From the NCBI GenBank assembly GCA_963674835.2, contig CAXXKC010000003.1, forward strand, positions 682,001-746,000: a stretch of DNA of 64,000 nt. The letters run 5' to 3'. How positions within the stretch are numbered: the first letter of the stretch is position 1; each line of letters begins with the position of its first letter. Shown piece by piece: positions 25,254-34,522 of this stretch. A program made the position numbers and the translations under genes. The notes beneath the pieces were generated by a model, which saw only the letters and a program-made list of their open reading frames with translations, searched no databases and was not told the DNA's origin. Source of the stretch: G963674835 sp963674835 (lineage in GTDB: Bacteria; Planctomycetota; Planctomycetia; Pirellulales; Thermoguttaceae).

Positions 25254-26462
25254 ATGCGTCTTCTCCCTGCACACGAGCATCGCCCAACCGCAGCCCCCTC
25301 GCTTGTTCTCCTGGTCGTCTCTGCGATGTTCGTGGCCTCGCCGCGCACCTACGCCGCTGAACTCCTCCCCGTCGACGGCCCCCCAACCACCGCCCAACTG
25401 CTCGCCGCCGACGCCAACTGGCTCCTCACCTTCAAGACCCCCGACGGCAACCGTCAAATGCCTGCCGCCGACCTCGTGCGATTTGGTTCGCCGACCGAAC
25501 TGCGCCGCGGCCCGGTCCTCGTCTTGGGCGATGGCAGCCTGCTGGTGGCTGAGGTGACCGCAGCCGACAATGAGACCCTCTCCGCCGAGTCGTTCCTCTT
25601 CGGCCACCTCAAGCTGCCGCTCGAACGCTTGGCTGGCGTCGTCTTCCAGTTGCCCGCCGACCTCCACGATCGCGACCAACTGCTGGACCGCGTCGGCTCC
25701 AGCGACGACCCATCCGACTACGTGGTCCTCACCAACGGCGACCGAGTGACGGGCCGTTTCCAGGGCATCCGCGACGCCAAGGTCCTCCTGCAAACCGACG
25801 CCGGTCCCATCGAAGTGCAGCGCCACCGCGTCCGCGCGCTGGTTTTCAATCCCGCGCTCGTCCAACGCGACTCCTCATCCACATTGCGGGCCGTCACCGG
25901 CTTCAGCGACGGAAGCCGTCTGCTCGCCGCCAAGCTCGAGATCACCGGCGACTCACTGCAAATCACCTCGGCGAAGGGCCCTGTCTGGAACACGGCCCGC
26001 GAAGAACTCGTGTTCCTCCAACCGCTGGGCGGCAAGGCCGTCTATCTCTCCGACCTGAAGGCAGCCGACTACCGATTCGTTCCCTTTCTCGACCTCTCCT
26101 GGCCCTACCACACCGACCGAAGCGCAACCGGCAGTTGGCTCCGCGCCGGTCACGTGTATCTCAAAGGGCTCGGCCTCCACAGTGCCGCCCGACTGACCTA
26201 CCAACTCGACCGCCCCTATCGGCGATTGAACGCCCAATTGGCCGTCGACGACAGTGCCCAGCTCCGCGGCAGTGTCCGGCTTCGCGTCTTCGTCGACGGT
26301 GCGTTGAAGGTCACCAGCCCAATCCTTCGCGGCGGAATGCAGCCCGAACCGATCTCGGTCGATCTCCACGGCGCCAAGCGGATCGATCTCGTCGTCGACT
26401 TCGCCGACCGCGCCGACGTCCTGGACCGCGCCGACATCCTCGAAGCAAGGCTCGTCGAGTAG
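25254..26462 (+). CDS. Secreted NPCBM-domain protein
   Basis: A 402-residue exported protein with a signal peptide ending near PRTYAAEL. The C-terminal part (from about residue 285, DLSWPYHTDRSATGSWLRAG, to the end) matches the NPCBM carbohydrate-binding fold, including LKGLGLHSAARLTYQLDRPYRRL and VRLRVFVDGALK. The N-terminal two-thirds hold short beta segments with repeated motifs like VLTNGDRVTGRFQGI and VLGDGSLLVAEV. It is the last gene of the plus-strand MoxR cluster. The ATG at 25254 is used because an earlier in-frame start overlaps the preceding gene. It probably binds a polysaccharide. Confidence 0.8.
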   Translation: MRLLPAHEHRPTAAPSLVLLVVSAMFVASPRTYAAELLPVDGPPTTAQLLAADANWLLTFKTPDGNRQMPAADLVRFGSPTELRRGPVLVLGDGSLLVAEVTAADNETLSAESFLFGHLKLPLERLAGVVFQLPADLHDRDQLLDRVGSSDDPSDYVVLTNGDRVTGRFQGIRDAKVLLQTDAGPIEVQRHRVRALVFNPALVQRDSSSTLRAVTGFSDGSRLLAAKLEITGDSLQITSAKGPVWNTAREELVFLQPLGGKAVYLSDLKAADYRFVPFLDLSWPYHTDRSATGSWLRAGHVYLKGLGLHSAARLTYQLDRPYRRLNAQLAVDDSAQLRGSVRLRVFVDGALKVTSPILRGGMQPEPISVDLHGAKRIDLVVDFADRADVLDRADILEARLVE

Positions 26463-26534
26463 CCCGGCCTTCCTGCACTCGGCGCGCACGCCTGCCATCG
26501 ACGCGCATTTCCTCCCAATCGCCACGCCCGGTCT

Positions 26535-26543
26535 GCTATAATC
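26535..26543 (+). promoter_or_regulatory. Extended -10 promoter for the TIM-barrel gene
   Basis: TGCTATAAT, an extended -10 element with perfect TATAAT at 26538-26543, lies about 105 bases upstream of the ATG at 26650. No good -35 box is visible, which is common for extended -10 promoters. Confidence 0.55.
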
Positions 26544-26649
26544 GGCCACAGACGATCTTCGGGCACAAGACGCTCCTTCGTGCTTCCGAGGCCGCCGGAA
26601 CTGCCGCATCGCATAGCGAACGTCCTCCTGGAAAAGCGAGTTGTATGCC

Positions 26650-28983
26650 ATGTCTTTCACCCGCTCGCGGCGCCGATTTGCCTACTGCAGCCTAGTGCTC
26701 ACGTTCGCTCTCTCGACAAGCGCTCTGGCCGGTCCGGTAGTGCTGGAGACTACCCAGCTCCGCTTCGAGATCGCCGACGACGGCGCCGTGCGAAGCCTCA
26801 CCTCGAAGCCGCAGGGCGTCGAGTATGCCTCGGCGGCCGGCGCCCCGTGTCCGGTCGGCATGGTCTATCGCGGTGGGGTGATGAAGCCGGTCGATCAAGG
26901 GCCGTACGCAGAAACGGGGCAATGGACCTATGAGGGTGGCTCGCGGTTTCCAGTCACAGCTGTGTCGCTCGAAGGCGATCGCCTTACCCTCACGTTCCAA
27001 GGCGCCGAGGCCAAGGCAACCTATCGGGTGCGGCGCACCGACGGCTATCTGGCGTTCGAGCTCCTGGCCATCGAAGGCAAGCCGGTCGATCGAATCGAGT
27101 TTCCCCGCGCATGTCTCCGCAAGTTGCCGATGCTCGGTCAGTGGATCCATGTGGCCTGGGACGAATACTTCGGCGTCTGCCTCTGTGGCGGCAATCTCCA
27201 GACCGATGCCGATATGGTCGTCAACGAAGATCGCGTGCTGATGACGACGGCCGCCTCTTCCGACGTTGGCTTTGCCGGAGCGGTCGCCGTGCTGTTCGGA
27301 TGCCACGATCCGAAAGATCGCTTCCTCGACGCCATGGCACGCATCGAACGCGACTTCGATCTGCCTCCAGGCGCCGCTCGACGCAAGTTGCCCAGCCAGA
27401 AACTCTCCTACTTCTTCGCAGGCAAGGCCAGCCCAAGCGACATCGATCAGTACATTACCGTCGCCAAGCAGGGCGGCTTTCGCATCTTGCTGATATCCTA
27501 CGGTGCGTTCGCCAGGTCGCCGGGCCATTTCCAGTGGAGCGACAGGTACCCGAACGGAATGGCCGACCTCCGGCGCGTCGCCGACCGCGTGCGCAACGCC
27601 GGCCTCAAGCTTGGGCTGCACATCCACTACAACAAGGTCCGTCGTATAGACCCCTATATAACGCCCGTGCCCGACGATCGCCTGCATTACCTTCGCCGCT
27701 TCACTCTGGCATCCCCGCTGACGCCCGAAACCACAACCATCGTGGTGCGCGAAGACCCCGCCGGCCTGACACTCGAAGAAGACCGCCGCGTGCTGAAGCT
27801 CGGCAAAGAGTTCATCCAGTACGACGACTACACGCAGTCGCCCCCCTATCAGTTAACCGGCTGTCAGCGCGGCCTGCTCGGGACCGTGCCGGCCTCCCAC
27901 GACGAAGGAACCCAACTCGGGCTGCTCCATTTCGACGCATCACCGTCGTTTGTCCTCCTGGACCAAACCTCCGACATCCAGGACGAAGTCGCGCACCGCA
28001 TCGCCGAAATCTATCGTCAGACCGGCCCGTACGAAATGTTCTACTTCGACGGCGCCGAAGACGTCCACGAGCCCTTCCATCACCACGCCGCTCGGGCCCA
28101 ATACCGCGTCTACCGACTCCTGGAACCCGCGCCGCCCGTCTGCGAGTCGGCTCTGTGCACGCCGATGAATTGGCACCTCATGACCCGCGGCAACGCGTAC
28201 GACAAGGTAGCCACGCCCGACCGCATGAAAGACTTCTGCCGGCTGATGCCCTGTCCGTCGGCCGCTGCTTTACAGATGGACTTCTCACGCATCGATTTCG
28301 GATGGCTCAACATCGGTCGTTCCGCGTCGGGCTACCCCGGCCCCGATGTCGTCGAGTACATTGCCAGCCGTGCCGCCGGTTGGGATTGCCCCCTCTCTGT
28401 TTCAACGTCTCCCAAGGGCCTGCAATCCAATCCGCGAATCGACGACTGCCTGGCCGTTCTCAAGATCTGGGAGGACGCACGCCTCGGCAATCATCTCACC
28501 GACGCCGATTGCCGGCGTCTGCGCATCGTGCCCCCTGAAAACGCCCACTATGTCTCCTGCTATCGACAACGGGGCATTTATCAGACGTATTGCGACAACG
28601 GCGACCTGGCCGATTGGCAGCGTCGCATCCTCGCCGACCGCCGCGAGCACCATCTCTTCATCAACCGGCACGGCCGCTACGAACTGGTCGACATCGAGGA
28701 AATCCCGGACGTCGCCCACGGCAAGCTCAAGGCCTGCCTGTTCCAGCGCCAGAGCGAGCCGAACAACACCTATGTCCTCGCCTGGGCTGTCGAAGACCCG
28801 CTGCAACTCCGCCTGGGCGATCGACGCATCACGGCCATGCGTCCCTTCGGCCACGAACTGCCGTGTCCAACGGGCGCTGATTCCTGCCAATTCCTCATCG
28901 GCCCCCGCACCTACCTCTGCCTCCGCGACGTCGACCGCGCCGGCGCCCGCCGCATCCTCCAGAGCGCCGTCGTCGTCCACTGA
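26650..28983 (+). CDS. Secreted TIM-barrel protein, possible glycoside hydrolase
   Basis: A 777-residue exported protein with a signal peptide (cleavage near STSALAGPV). An N-terminal beta-sandwich region (about 25-240) resembles the super-sandwich of glycoside hydrolases, and a barrel-like domain follows with KLGLHIHYNKV and YEMFYFDGAEDVHEP; the Asp in FYFDGAED is in a position typical of a catalytic acid residue. The C-terminal domain is beta-rich. No family number can be assigned by eye. It has its own likely promoter, so it need not belong to the MoxR operon. A role in polysaccharide breakdown is inferred. Confidence 0.6.
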   Translation: MSFTRSRRRFAYCSLVLTFALSTSALAGPVVLETTQLRFEIADDGAVRSLTSKPQGVEYASAAGAPCPVGMVYRGGVMKPVDQGPYAETGQWTYEGGSRFPVTAVSLEGDRLTLTFQGAEAKATYRVRRTDGYLAFELLAIEGKPVDRIEFPRACLRKLPMLGQWIHVAWDEYFGVCLCGGNLQTDADMVVNEDRVLMTTAASSDVGFAGAVAVLFGCHDPKDRFLDAMARIERDFDLPPGAARRKLPSQKLSYFFAGKASPSDIDQYITVAKQGGFRILLISYGAFARSPGHFQWSDRYPNGMADLRRVADRVRNAGLKLGLHIHYNKVRRIDPYITPVPDDRLHYLRRFTLASPLTPETTTIVVREDPAGLTLEEDRRVLKLGKEFIQYDDYTQSPPYQLTGCQRGLLGTVPASHDEGTQLGLLHFDASPSFVLLDQTSDIQDEVAHRIAEIYRQTGPYEMFYFDGAEDVHEPFHHHAARAQYRVYRLLEPAPPVCESALCTPMNWHLMTRGNAYDKVATPDRMKDFCRLMPCPSAAALQMDFSRIDFGWLNIGRSASGYPGPDVVEYIASRAAGWDCPLSVSTSPKGLQSNPRIDDCLAVLKIWEDARLGNHLTDADCRRLRIVPPENAHYVSCYRQRGIYQTYCDNGDLADWQRRILADRREHHLFINRHGRYELVDIEEIPDVAHGKLKACLFQRQSEPNNTYVLAWAVEDPLQLRLGDRRITAMRPFGHELPCPTGADSCQFLIGPRTYLCLRDVDRAGARRILQSAVVVH

Positions 28984-29062
28984 ACGACGCAGCGTGCAAC
29001 CTGCACCGCCGACAACCCACCGAGCCCCGACGGCCACCGTCCCCTCAAAGCCCGTCGCCGGC

Positions 29063-29464
29063 CTACTCGCGGTACCGCAGCGCAACCAACACACAAGGCC
29101 CGCCGCCGATGGCCACCAACCCAAGCTCCTCGGCGCGCTCGGCCCACCCGGGACTCTCCGCACCCGGCTGCATCCACACAAAGTGAATTCCGGCGTCGGC
29201 CGCCTGTTGAAGGACGCGCTCCGTCACCGCTGGCAGCGTCACGATCGACACCCCGTGGACTCGTTCCGGCAATGAGGCCAGATCGGGGTAGCTCGTCAGT
29301 CCCTCGACCTGCGCCTCTTTGGGATTGATCGGATACACGGTGCGGCCGTTCTGCAAATACACCCGCAGCACCTTGTTGCCGTACTTGGCGCGATCTGTCG
29401 ACGCACCGACCACCGCAAACGAGTCGCCGGCCAAAAATGCTCCGATGTCGTCTTCAACCGCCAT
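29063..29464 (-). CDS. CoA-binding domain protein
   Basis: A 133-residue Rossmann-fold protein of the CoA-binding/YccU type. It has the nucleotide-binding segment FAVVGASTDRAKYGNKVLRVY near the N terminus and the HGVSIVTLPAVTERVLQQAADAGIHFVWMQPGAES stretch (starting about residue 73) characteristic of the family. The ATG at 29464 is used; a TTG at 29482 would add six residues and touch the stop of the apgM gene (29484). It is 19 bases downstream of apgM on the same strand, so the two are probably co-transcribed. The function is not known; it may bind CoA or a related nucleotide. Confidence 0.87.
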   Translation of the reverse strand: MAVEDDIGAFLAGDSFAVVGASTDRAKYGNKVLRVYLQNGRTVYPINPKEAQVEGLTSYPDLASLPERVHGVSIVTLPAVTERVLQQAADAGIHFVWMQPGAESPGWAERAEELGLVAIGGGPCVLVALRYRE

Positions 29465-29483
29465 CGATGACTCCCACGACAAT

Positions 29484-30689
29484 TCACGCCCCGTACTTCG
29501 CCAGCCGATCCGCGTGCGCCAGCGCCAGCGGCATCAGGTAAATCGCCTCGAAATGGCCCAGTCCGCCGCTGAGGGCCTCGCTCTCGCCGAACTGCTCACA
29601 GCGGTCCGTCCGGCACGTCGGCGCCCAGAGCAACGTCGGCACCGGATGCCAACTGTGGCTCTTCAGCGCCGCCGGTGTGCTGTGATCACCCGTCACGATC
29701 AGTACGTCGGGCTTCAATGCCTCGACCCGTGGCACGATCGCGTCGAACTGTTCGATCATCTTCACCTTCTCGGCAAAGTTACCGTCCTCGCCGCGGCTGT
29801 CGGTATACTTGAAATGCACGAAGAAGAAATCATGATCCTTCCACGCCTTCTCCAACACGTCGATCTCTTCTTCCAACGTCGCCGGCTGCCCGACCAGCTC
29901 CATACCGACCAACTTGGCCAAGCCCTTGTACATCGGATACACGGCGATTGCCGCCGCCTTCAAGCCGTACACCTCATGATACGGCGGAAGATGCGGAGCC
30001 TTGGAAAACCCACGCATCGTCAGGCCGTTTGCCTTGGGCTGATCGGCCAACAGCTTCTTCGCCTGGGCAACGAACTCCGCGGCGATCTCGGCCGTGCGCT
30101 GGCTGGCCGCATCCTCGGCCACAGGCTCCAGCGGCGGCACGCCCGTCTTCTGAGGATCCGTGTCGGCCACGCGCCCGCCCAGCCCCTCGCCGCGAAACAC
30201 CACGACGAAACGGTGCTCCTTCACCGGGTCGACGAACAGTTCCACCCCAGGCAGCTTGATCTCGCGAAGCTTGATCGCCAACGGAGCGCTCTCCTCCGTC
30301 GGAATCCGCCCCGCGCGCCGGTCGCTGATATTCCCCTGGGCATCCAACGAGCAGAAATTGCACCGGATGGCCACATCGTTGCGCCCCACATGGAAGCCCA
30401 CGCCCGTCGCTTCCAACACCCCGCGGCCGATGTCGTACTTGATCGGGTCATAGCCAAACAACCCCAGGTGCCCCGGACCGCTGCCTGGAGTAATCCCAGG
30501 CTTGATCGGATACATGCTACCCAAAACACCCTTCTTTGCCAGCTTGTCCAGATTGGGAGTTTTCGCCGCCTCCAGCTCGGTTGGCCCGCCCGGCTCAAGG
30601 GGAAGGCCGCCAAGGCCGTCGGCCACCAGCATCACGATCTTCGTGTTGGCTTCGTTCTTCAGCGTGTGGACCAAGTCCTGGATGTCCAT
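29484..30689 (-). CDS. apgM: Cofactor-independent phosphoglycerate mutase, archaeal type
   Basis: This 401-residue enzyme interconverts 3- and 2-phosphoglycerate in glycolysis without a bisphosphate cofactor. It is of the alkaline-phosphatase-superfamily archaeal type, as shown by MLVADGLGGLP at the N terminus, the insert GSGPGHLGLFGYDP, and metal-binding segments HFKYTDSRGEDGNF and VTGDHSTP. The length fits the family (about 400). It is read divergently from pgi, another glycolytic gene, with 346 bases between. Confidence 0.94.
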   Translation of the reverse strand: MDIQDLVHTLKNEANTKIVMLVADGLGGLPLEPGGPTELEAAKTPNLDKLAKKGVLGSMYPIKPGITPGSGPGHLGLFGYDPIKYDIGRGVLEATGVGFHVGRNDVAIRCNFCSLDAQGNISDRRAGRIPTEESAPLAIKLREIKLPGVELFVDPVKEHRFVVVFRGEGLGGRVADTDPQKTGVPPLEPVAEDAASQRTAEIAAEFVAQAKKLLADQPKANGLTMRGFSKAPHLPPYHEVYGLKAAAIAVYPMYKGLAKLVGMELVGQPATLEEEIDVLEKAWKDHDFFFVHFKYTDSRGEDGNFAEKVKMIEQFDAIVPRVEALKPDVLIVTGDHSTPAALKSHSWHPVPTLLWAPTCRTDRCEQFGESEALSGGLGHFEAIYLMPLALAHADRLAKYGA

Positions 30690-31035
30690 GAGTCGATCTT
30701 CCTATCCATGAGGTCAGGCAAGGTGTCTGCCCGCGCCGAGCAGAGAGCACCGAGCACGTGCTTGTCCATGCCGCGGGCAGATGCATTCCAAATTTCAAGC
30801 AGTCCAATAGTGTCGCCCAAAAACGCCGCATTGCAATGGGGGCATCACGGAGCGGGGCAGGGGACCGGACCAACCGTAGCCGTCGTCCCCCCTGGCGGTG
30901 ATCGCCTCCCTCCGGTATCCTTCCTCATCGAGCCGGCCGGTAGACGTTCAGTCATACAATGCAATGCCCGACTCGCGGCGAACCCTGCCGTCATGGGTTC
31001 CCTCCCCCAAGTCCGATCACGGCGACCCAAGTATC
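30690..31035. other. Divergent apgM-pgi intergenic region
   Basis: No gene is seen in these 346 bases. It holds a G-rich repeat (30853-30864) and a candidate -10 TACAAT (30955-30960) for pgi with no clear -35. The promoter of apgM should also lie here but was not resolved. Confidence 0.6.
30853..30864 (+). repeat. GGGCA-type repeat between apgM and pgi
   Basis: A copy of the dispersed G-rich element (CGGGGCAGGGGA). It shares the GGGCAGGGGACCG context with the copy at 4857-4875 inside the octaheme cytochrome gene. Confidence 0.65.
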
Positions 31036-32448
31036 ATGAGTGACCGACCGCTGACCCCGCTTCGTTACGATTTCTCCGGCACGATCATCCCAGAAACGGG
31101 CCTATCCCCCGAAGACCTCACCTGGATCGGCCCGCGTCTGGAGGCAGCACGCGCGGAGGTCCTCGCCGACCTCAACCTGTTTCACCAGGGCGGTCCCGTC
31201 CCCCAGCTCAAACAGCCCCTCGACGCCGGCTTCACCGACCTGCCCGACCGGCTTCTCGACGAGTACGCCCAAAAAGGCGACTCCAGCGAGTTGGGCCAGA
31301 TCCTGGCCACCGCCGAACGCCTCCGCAAACTGGCCAACCGAGTGGTCATCCTCGGAATCGGGGGTTCCTACATGGGCGCCCGGGCTTTGTTCGAGGCCTG
31401 CTGCCATCCCTATCACAACGAGCTCCCCGACGACAAGCGCAACGGCTGCCCCCGAATCTACTTCGAAGGCAACAACCTCGACAACGCTGCCATGGTCGGA
31501 CTGATCGAGCTATTGAGCCTCGTCGGCGGCGACGATTGGGGTATCGTCGTCATTAGCAAGAGCGGCGGAACCATGGAAACGGCCGTCGCCCTGCGGCTAT
31601 TGGTCGACGCCCTGCGTCAGGCCTGCCAGGGCGACGCCCAAAAAATCCGCCAGCGCATCGTGCCGATCACCGGCCAGCATGGGCGCCTGCGCGACTTGGC
31701 CAATGCCTTGGGCACTCCCGACGTGTTCAATATCCCCGATGGCGTCGGCGGACGCTTCTCCGTACTCACCCCCGTGGGCCTCCTGCCGGCCGCCGTCATG
31801 GGTCTCGACATCATCCGCCTCCTCGAAGGCGCCAGGGCCATGAACGATCGTTTCCGCGAGAGCCCCCCCGGCGACAACCCCGTGTTGGACTACGTCGGCG
31901 TGTGCCATCTCATGGAAGCGTGGCGTGGCGCCAACGTCCGCGTGCTCTCTACCTGGGGAAAGGGCCTGGAGGCCGTCGGACTTTGGTACGACCAACTCCT
32001 CTCCGAGAGCCTCGGCAAAGACGGCCGCGGAGCTTTGCCGCTGACGGTCGTCAACACTCGCGACCTCCACTCGCGCGGCCAGCAACACCAACAGGGCCCA
32101 CGCGACAAGCTCATCACCAACGTGCGCGGCCAGCGCTATCATCCCGGCGTACTCACCATCGACCGCTGGGACATGAACCAGGACAAGCTCAACGAGCTGG
32201 CCGGCACCGCCATCCCCGAAATCCTCGAAGCCGCCACGCAGGGGACCAACAAGGCGTACCACGACGACCGCCGTCCGACGGCCGACATCGACCTGGGCGA
32301 GCTCGACGAGGGCGCCCTCGGCCAGTTTTTCCAGATGATGATGCTGGCCACCGTCGTCGAAGGCCGGCTAATCGGTATCAACCCTTATGGCCAGCCCGGC
32401 GTCGAAGCGTACAAGAAGAACATGAACGACATCCTGCGGGGCAAGTAA
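31036..32448 (+). CDS. pgi: Glucose-6-phosphate isomerase
   Basis: This 470-residue enzyme interconverts glucose 6-phosphate and fructose 6-phosphate. Family signatures are present: VVILGIGGSYMGARALFEA (about 98-116), GIVVISKSGGTMETAVALR (about 170-188), and VGGRFSVLTPVGLLPAAVMG. The C-terminal lysine region is PYGQPGVEAYKKNM. The ATG at 31036 is chosen; it has no strong ribosome site. It ends 1 base before the next gene. It is read divergently from apgM. The assignment is secure on motif grounds. Confidence 0.95.
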   Translation: MSDRPLTPLRYDFSGTIIPETGLSPEDLTWIGPRLEAARAEVLADLNLFHQGGPVPQLKQPLDAGFTDLPDRLLDEYAQKGDSSELGQILATAERLRKLANRVVILGIGGSYMGARALFEACCHPYHNELPDDKRNGCPRIYFEGNNLDNAAMVGLIELLSLVGGDDWGIVVISKSGGTMETAVALRLLVDALRQACQGDAQKIRQRIVPITGQHGRLRDLANALGTPDVFNIPDGVGGRFSVLTPVGLLPAAVMGLDIIRLLEGARAMNDRFRESPPGDNPVLDYVGVCHLMEAWRGANVRVLSTWGKGLEAVGLWYDQLLSESLGKDGRGALPLTVVNTRDLHSRGQQHQQGPRDKLITNVRGQRYHPGVLTIDRWDMNQDKLNELAGTAIPEILEAATQGTNKAYHDDRRPTADIDLGELDEGALGQFFQMMMLATVVEGRLIGINPYGQPGVEAYKKNMNDILRGK

Positions 32449-32449
32449 C

Positions 32450-33133
32450 ATGGCAACGGAACTCTCCTGGCTCGGACACAACACGTGGCTCATCGCCGCC
32501 GGCGGTCACCGCGTCGTGCTCGACCCCTTCCTCAACGATTCTCCCGTCGCCCCGGTCAAGGCCGAAGACGTCCGGGCCGACTACATCCTCGTCTCGCACG
32601 GCCACCACGATCATGCCGGCGACGTCGAAACCATCGCCCGGCAAAACGATGCCCTCGTGATCTCGAACTTCGAAATCTGCCAGTGGTTCGGCGGCCGCGG
32701 CATCGAAAAGACCCACGCCATGAACATCGGCGGAGGCCACCAGTTCCCCTTCGGCCGTGTGAAGATGACCATCGCCCAGCACACCTCGACCATGCCCGAC
32801 GGCTCCAACGGCGGCGTCGCGGCCGGGTTCCTGCTGTCTCTGCCCGAGGGAAACGTCTACTTCGCCTGCGACACCGGTCTGTTCTACGACATGAAGCTCA
32901 TCGGCTCCGCCGGAATCGCCCTGACGGCCCTCCCCATCGGCGACAACTTCACCATGGGCCCCGACGACGCCCTCGAAGCCGTCAAGCTCATCCGCCCGCA
33001 ACGCGTCGTCCCCGTCCACCGCGACACCTGGCCGCTGATCGCCCAGGACGCCGACGCTTGGGCCCAACGCGTCCGCCAGCAAACGCAAGCCGAACCCGTC
33101 GTCCTCAAGCCGGGCGAAAAGATCCTGCTCTGA
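32450..33133 (+). CDS. UPF0173-type metallo-beta-lactamase-fold hydrolase
   Basis: A 227-residue cytoplasmic metal-dependent hydrolase. The metal-binding motif HGHHDHAGD lies at about residues 46-54, with further ligands in the conserved AQHTSTM and CDTGLF segments. The length and layout match the UPF0173 family, whose substrates are not known. The ATG is 1 base after the pgi stop, so the two genes form an operon. No signal peptide is visible. Confidence 0.9.
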   Translation: MATELSWLGHNTWLIAAGGHRVVLDPFLNDSPVAPVKAEDVRADYILVSHGHHDHAGDVETIARQNDALVISNFEICQWFGGRGIEKTHAMNIGGGHQFPFGRVKMTIAQHTSTMPDGSNGGVAAGFLLSLPEGNVYFACDTGLFYDMKLIGSAGIALTALPIGDNFTMGPDDALEAVKLIRPQRVVPVHRDTWPLIAQDADAWAQRVRQQTQAEPVVLKPGEKILL

Positions 33134-33150
33134 ATGCGCTCGCGATTTCC

Positions 33151-34347
33151 CTACTTGACCCGTCCGACCAACTCGTTCGGCTTCGACCAAAGCAACCGCG
33201 CACAATACGCGTCGCCCCCCGCAACCGTAATCCACGTCTCCTCCGCGCTGATCGTCGTCGCGTCGAAGTTGCCCAGTGCCCGCCCGCGCTCCGGCACCGC
33301 AATTCGCTCCGTGGCCCGCAACACGCACAGCCGCTCCGGATCGACCTGCCCGATGAACAGCGGTGCGCGATGCCGTGGGATGTGGTCGTTGTTGGCGCCC
33401 CGTCGGGTGTACACCAGAAACAGCCCGCTGCTGTGAGTGACCCATTTCTGCTGCGTGTTGTAGCTACCCAATTCCGAGCCGTCGTCAAATGTCCACGGCC
33501 GGATCGGCCCAAAACTCAGTCCGTCCTCGCTCGTGGCGACGAAACCCTTCTTGTCGTTCCGAATCGTCATGTAGTACCGGCCGTCGTACCACGTGATCGA
33601 CTTCTCGTAGAGCCCGCGCGGCACCGGATGAAACATCTCCTTGCCCATCGCCGCGATCGCCAGCTTCGCCCCATCGAACGTGCAACGCAGCACCACTCCG
33701 GTCATCACTTTCGATTCGCTTTTCGGCCGGAAGTACACGGGAACCAGCAGTGTCCCATCAGGCTCGACCAGCCACTGGCCGTGCGTGCCGTTGTGAAAGT
33801 ACTTGCCGCCGGAATCCTTGAAAAATTCCAACACGGCCCACGGCGTAAACGCGCCCGCCTTCGGATCGAAGACCGAATACACCGTGTCGCGTTGCTTGTC
33901 GGCTCCCGCAAACCCTCTGCTCGTGTAGTACACCGTGTGACCGATGCCCAGCAGCTTGCCGGTCGGCGCGTGCCAATTCCACGTGAAATCGCAAACGCCG
34001 ATCTTCATCCCCTTGCCGGCATCTTGCCACGCAAGTTGCGGAATCGATTCCGGCTTCGTCCACGTGCGACCCAAGTCATCCGTCCGCAGAACGCTCAGGC
34101 CCGTGAAGTAATCGGAGCCCAGCATCTGCTGGATCGTCATCACCACCGCCGGAGCGCCGTTCTGCCCGGCACCGGGTACAACGCCTGGCCGCGGCTGAAA
34201 CCAACTGACCTTCTCCGACGGCGCCCGCAGCAGCGTCTCCAACTTGATCTCATAGTCCAGCCGCGCCGGACCAGGCTCTGCGGCGACGGCATCGCCCCAT
34301 GCCACAAGGATCAACGCCACGGCAAGGCTCGCTGGCAGGACTTTCAT
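33151..34347 (-). CDS. Secreted sialidase-like (BNR/Asp-box) protein
   Basis: A 398-residue exported protein with a signal peptide (VALILVAWGDAVAAE). The fold is suggested by one clear Asp box, TDDLGRTW (about residue 90), and further weak blades such as ATSEDGLSFGP and YDGRYYMTIRND. This is typical of the exo-sialidase/neuraminidase-like beta-propellers common in planctomycetes. The catalytic set of sialidases cannot be confirmed by eye. The ATG at 34347 is used, preceded by a GGAG ribosome site. It is convergent with the MBL gene and divergent from the aldolase gene. Confidence 0.75.
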   Translation of the reverse strand: MKVLPASLAVALILVAWGDAVAAEPGPARLDYEIKLETLLRAPSEKVSWFQPRPGVVPGAGQNGAPAVVMTIQQMLGSDYFTGLSVLRTDDLGRTWTKPESIPQLAWQDAGKGMKIGVCDFTWNWHAPTGKLLGIGHTVYYTSRGFAGADKQRDTVYSVFDPKAGAFTPWAVLEFFKDSGGKYFHNGTHGQWLVEPDGTLLVPVYFRPKSESKVMTGVVLRCTFDGAKLAIAAMGKEMFHPVPRGLYEKSITWYDGRYYMTIRNDKKGFVATSEDGLSFGPIRPWTFDDGSELGSYNTQQKWVTHSSGLFLVYTRRGANNDHIPRHRAPLFIGQVDPERLCVLRATERIAVPERGRALGNFDATTISAEETWITVAGGDAYCARLLWSKPNELVGRVK

Positions 34348-34438
34348 CGGCAGACTCCAAAATGCGGAAGGCCTCCGCGGGCAGGTCGATATACGATGAT
34401 TCGCCTCCAGTGTAACTCCTAAACCTGTAGCATGCCAC

Positions 34439-34457
34439 GCAGGGCGGGGCAGGGGGG
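34439..34457 (+). repeat. G-rich repeat (GGGCGGGGCAGGGGGG) in a divergent intergenic region
   Basis: A variant copy of the GGGCA-type repeat lies between the sialidase-like gene and the HpcH/HpaI aldolase gene, about 70 bases upstream of the aldolase start at 34523. Confidence 0.75.
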
Positions 34458-34522
34458 CTTGCGTTGCCGGCCACGGCGCGAACAATGGTCCTTGGACAAT
34501 TCTGCTCCGCCGGAGACCAACG

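Noticed and set aside
29319..31043. Plus-strand open frame opposite apgM
   Set aside because: Shadow frame; the minus strand carries all motifs of apgM.
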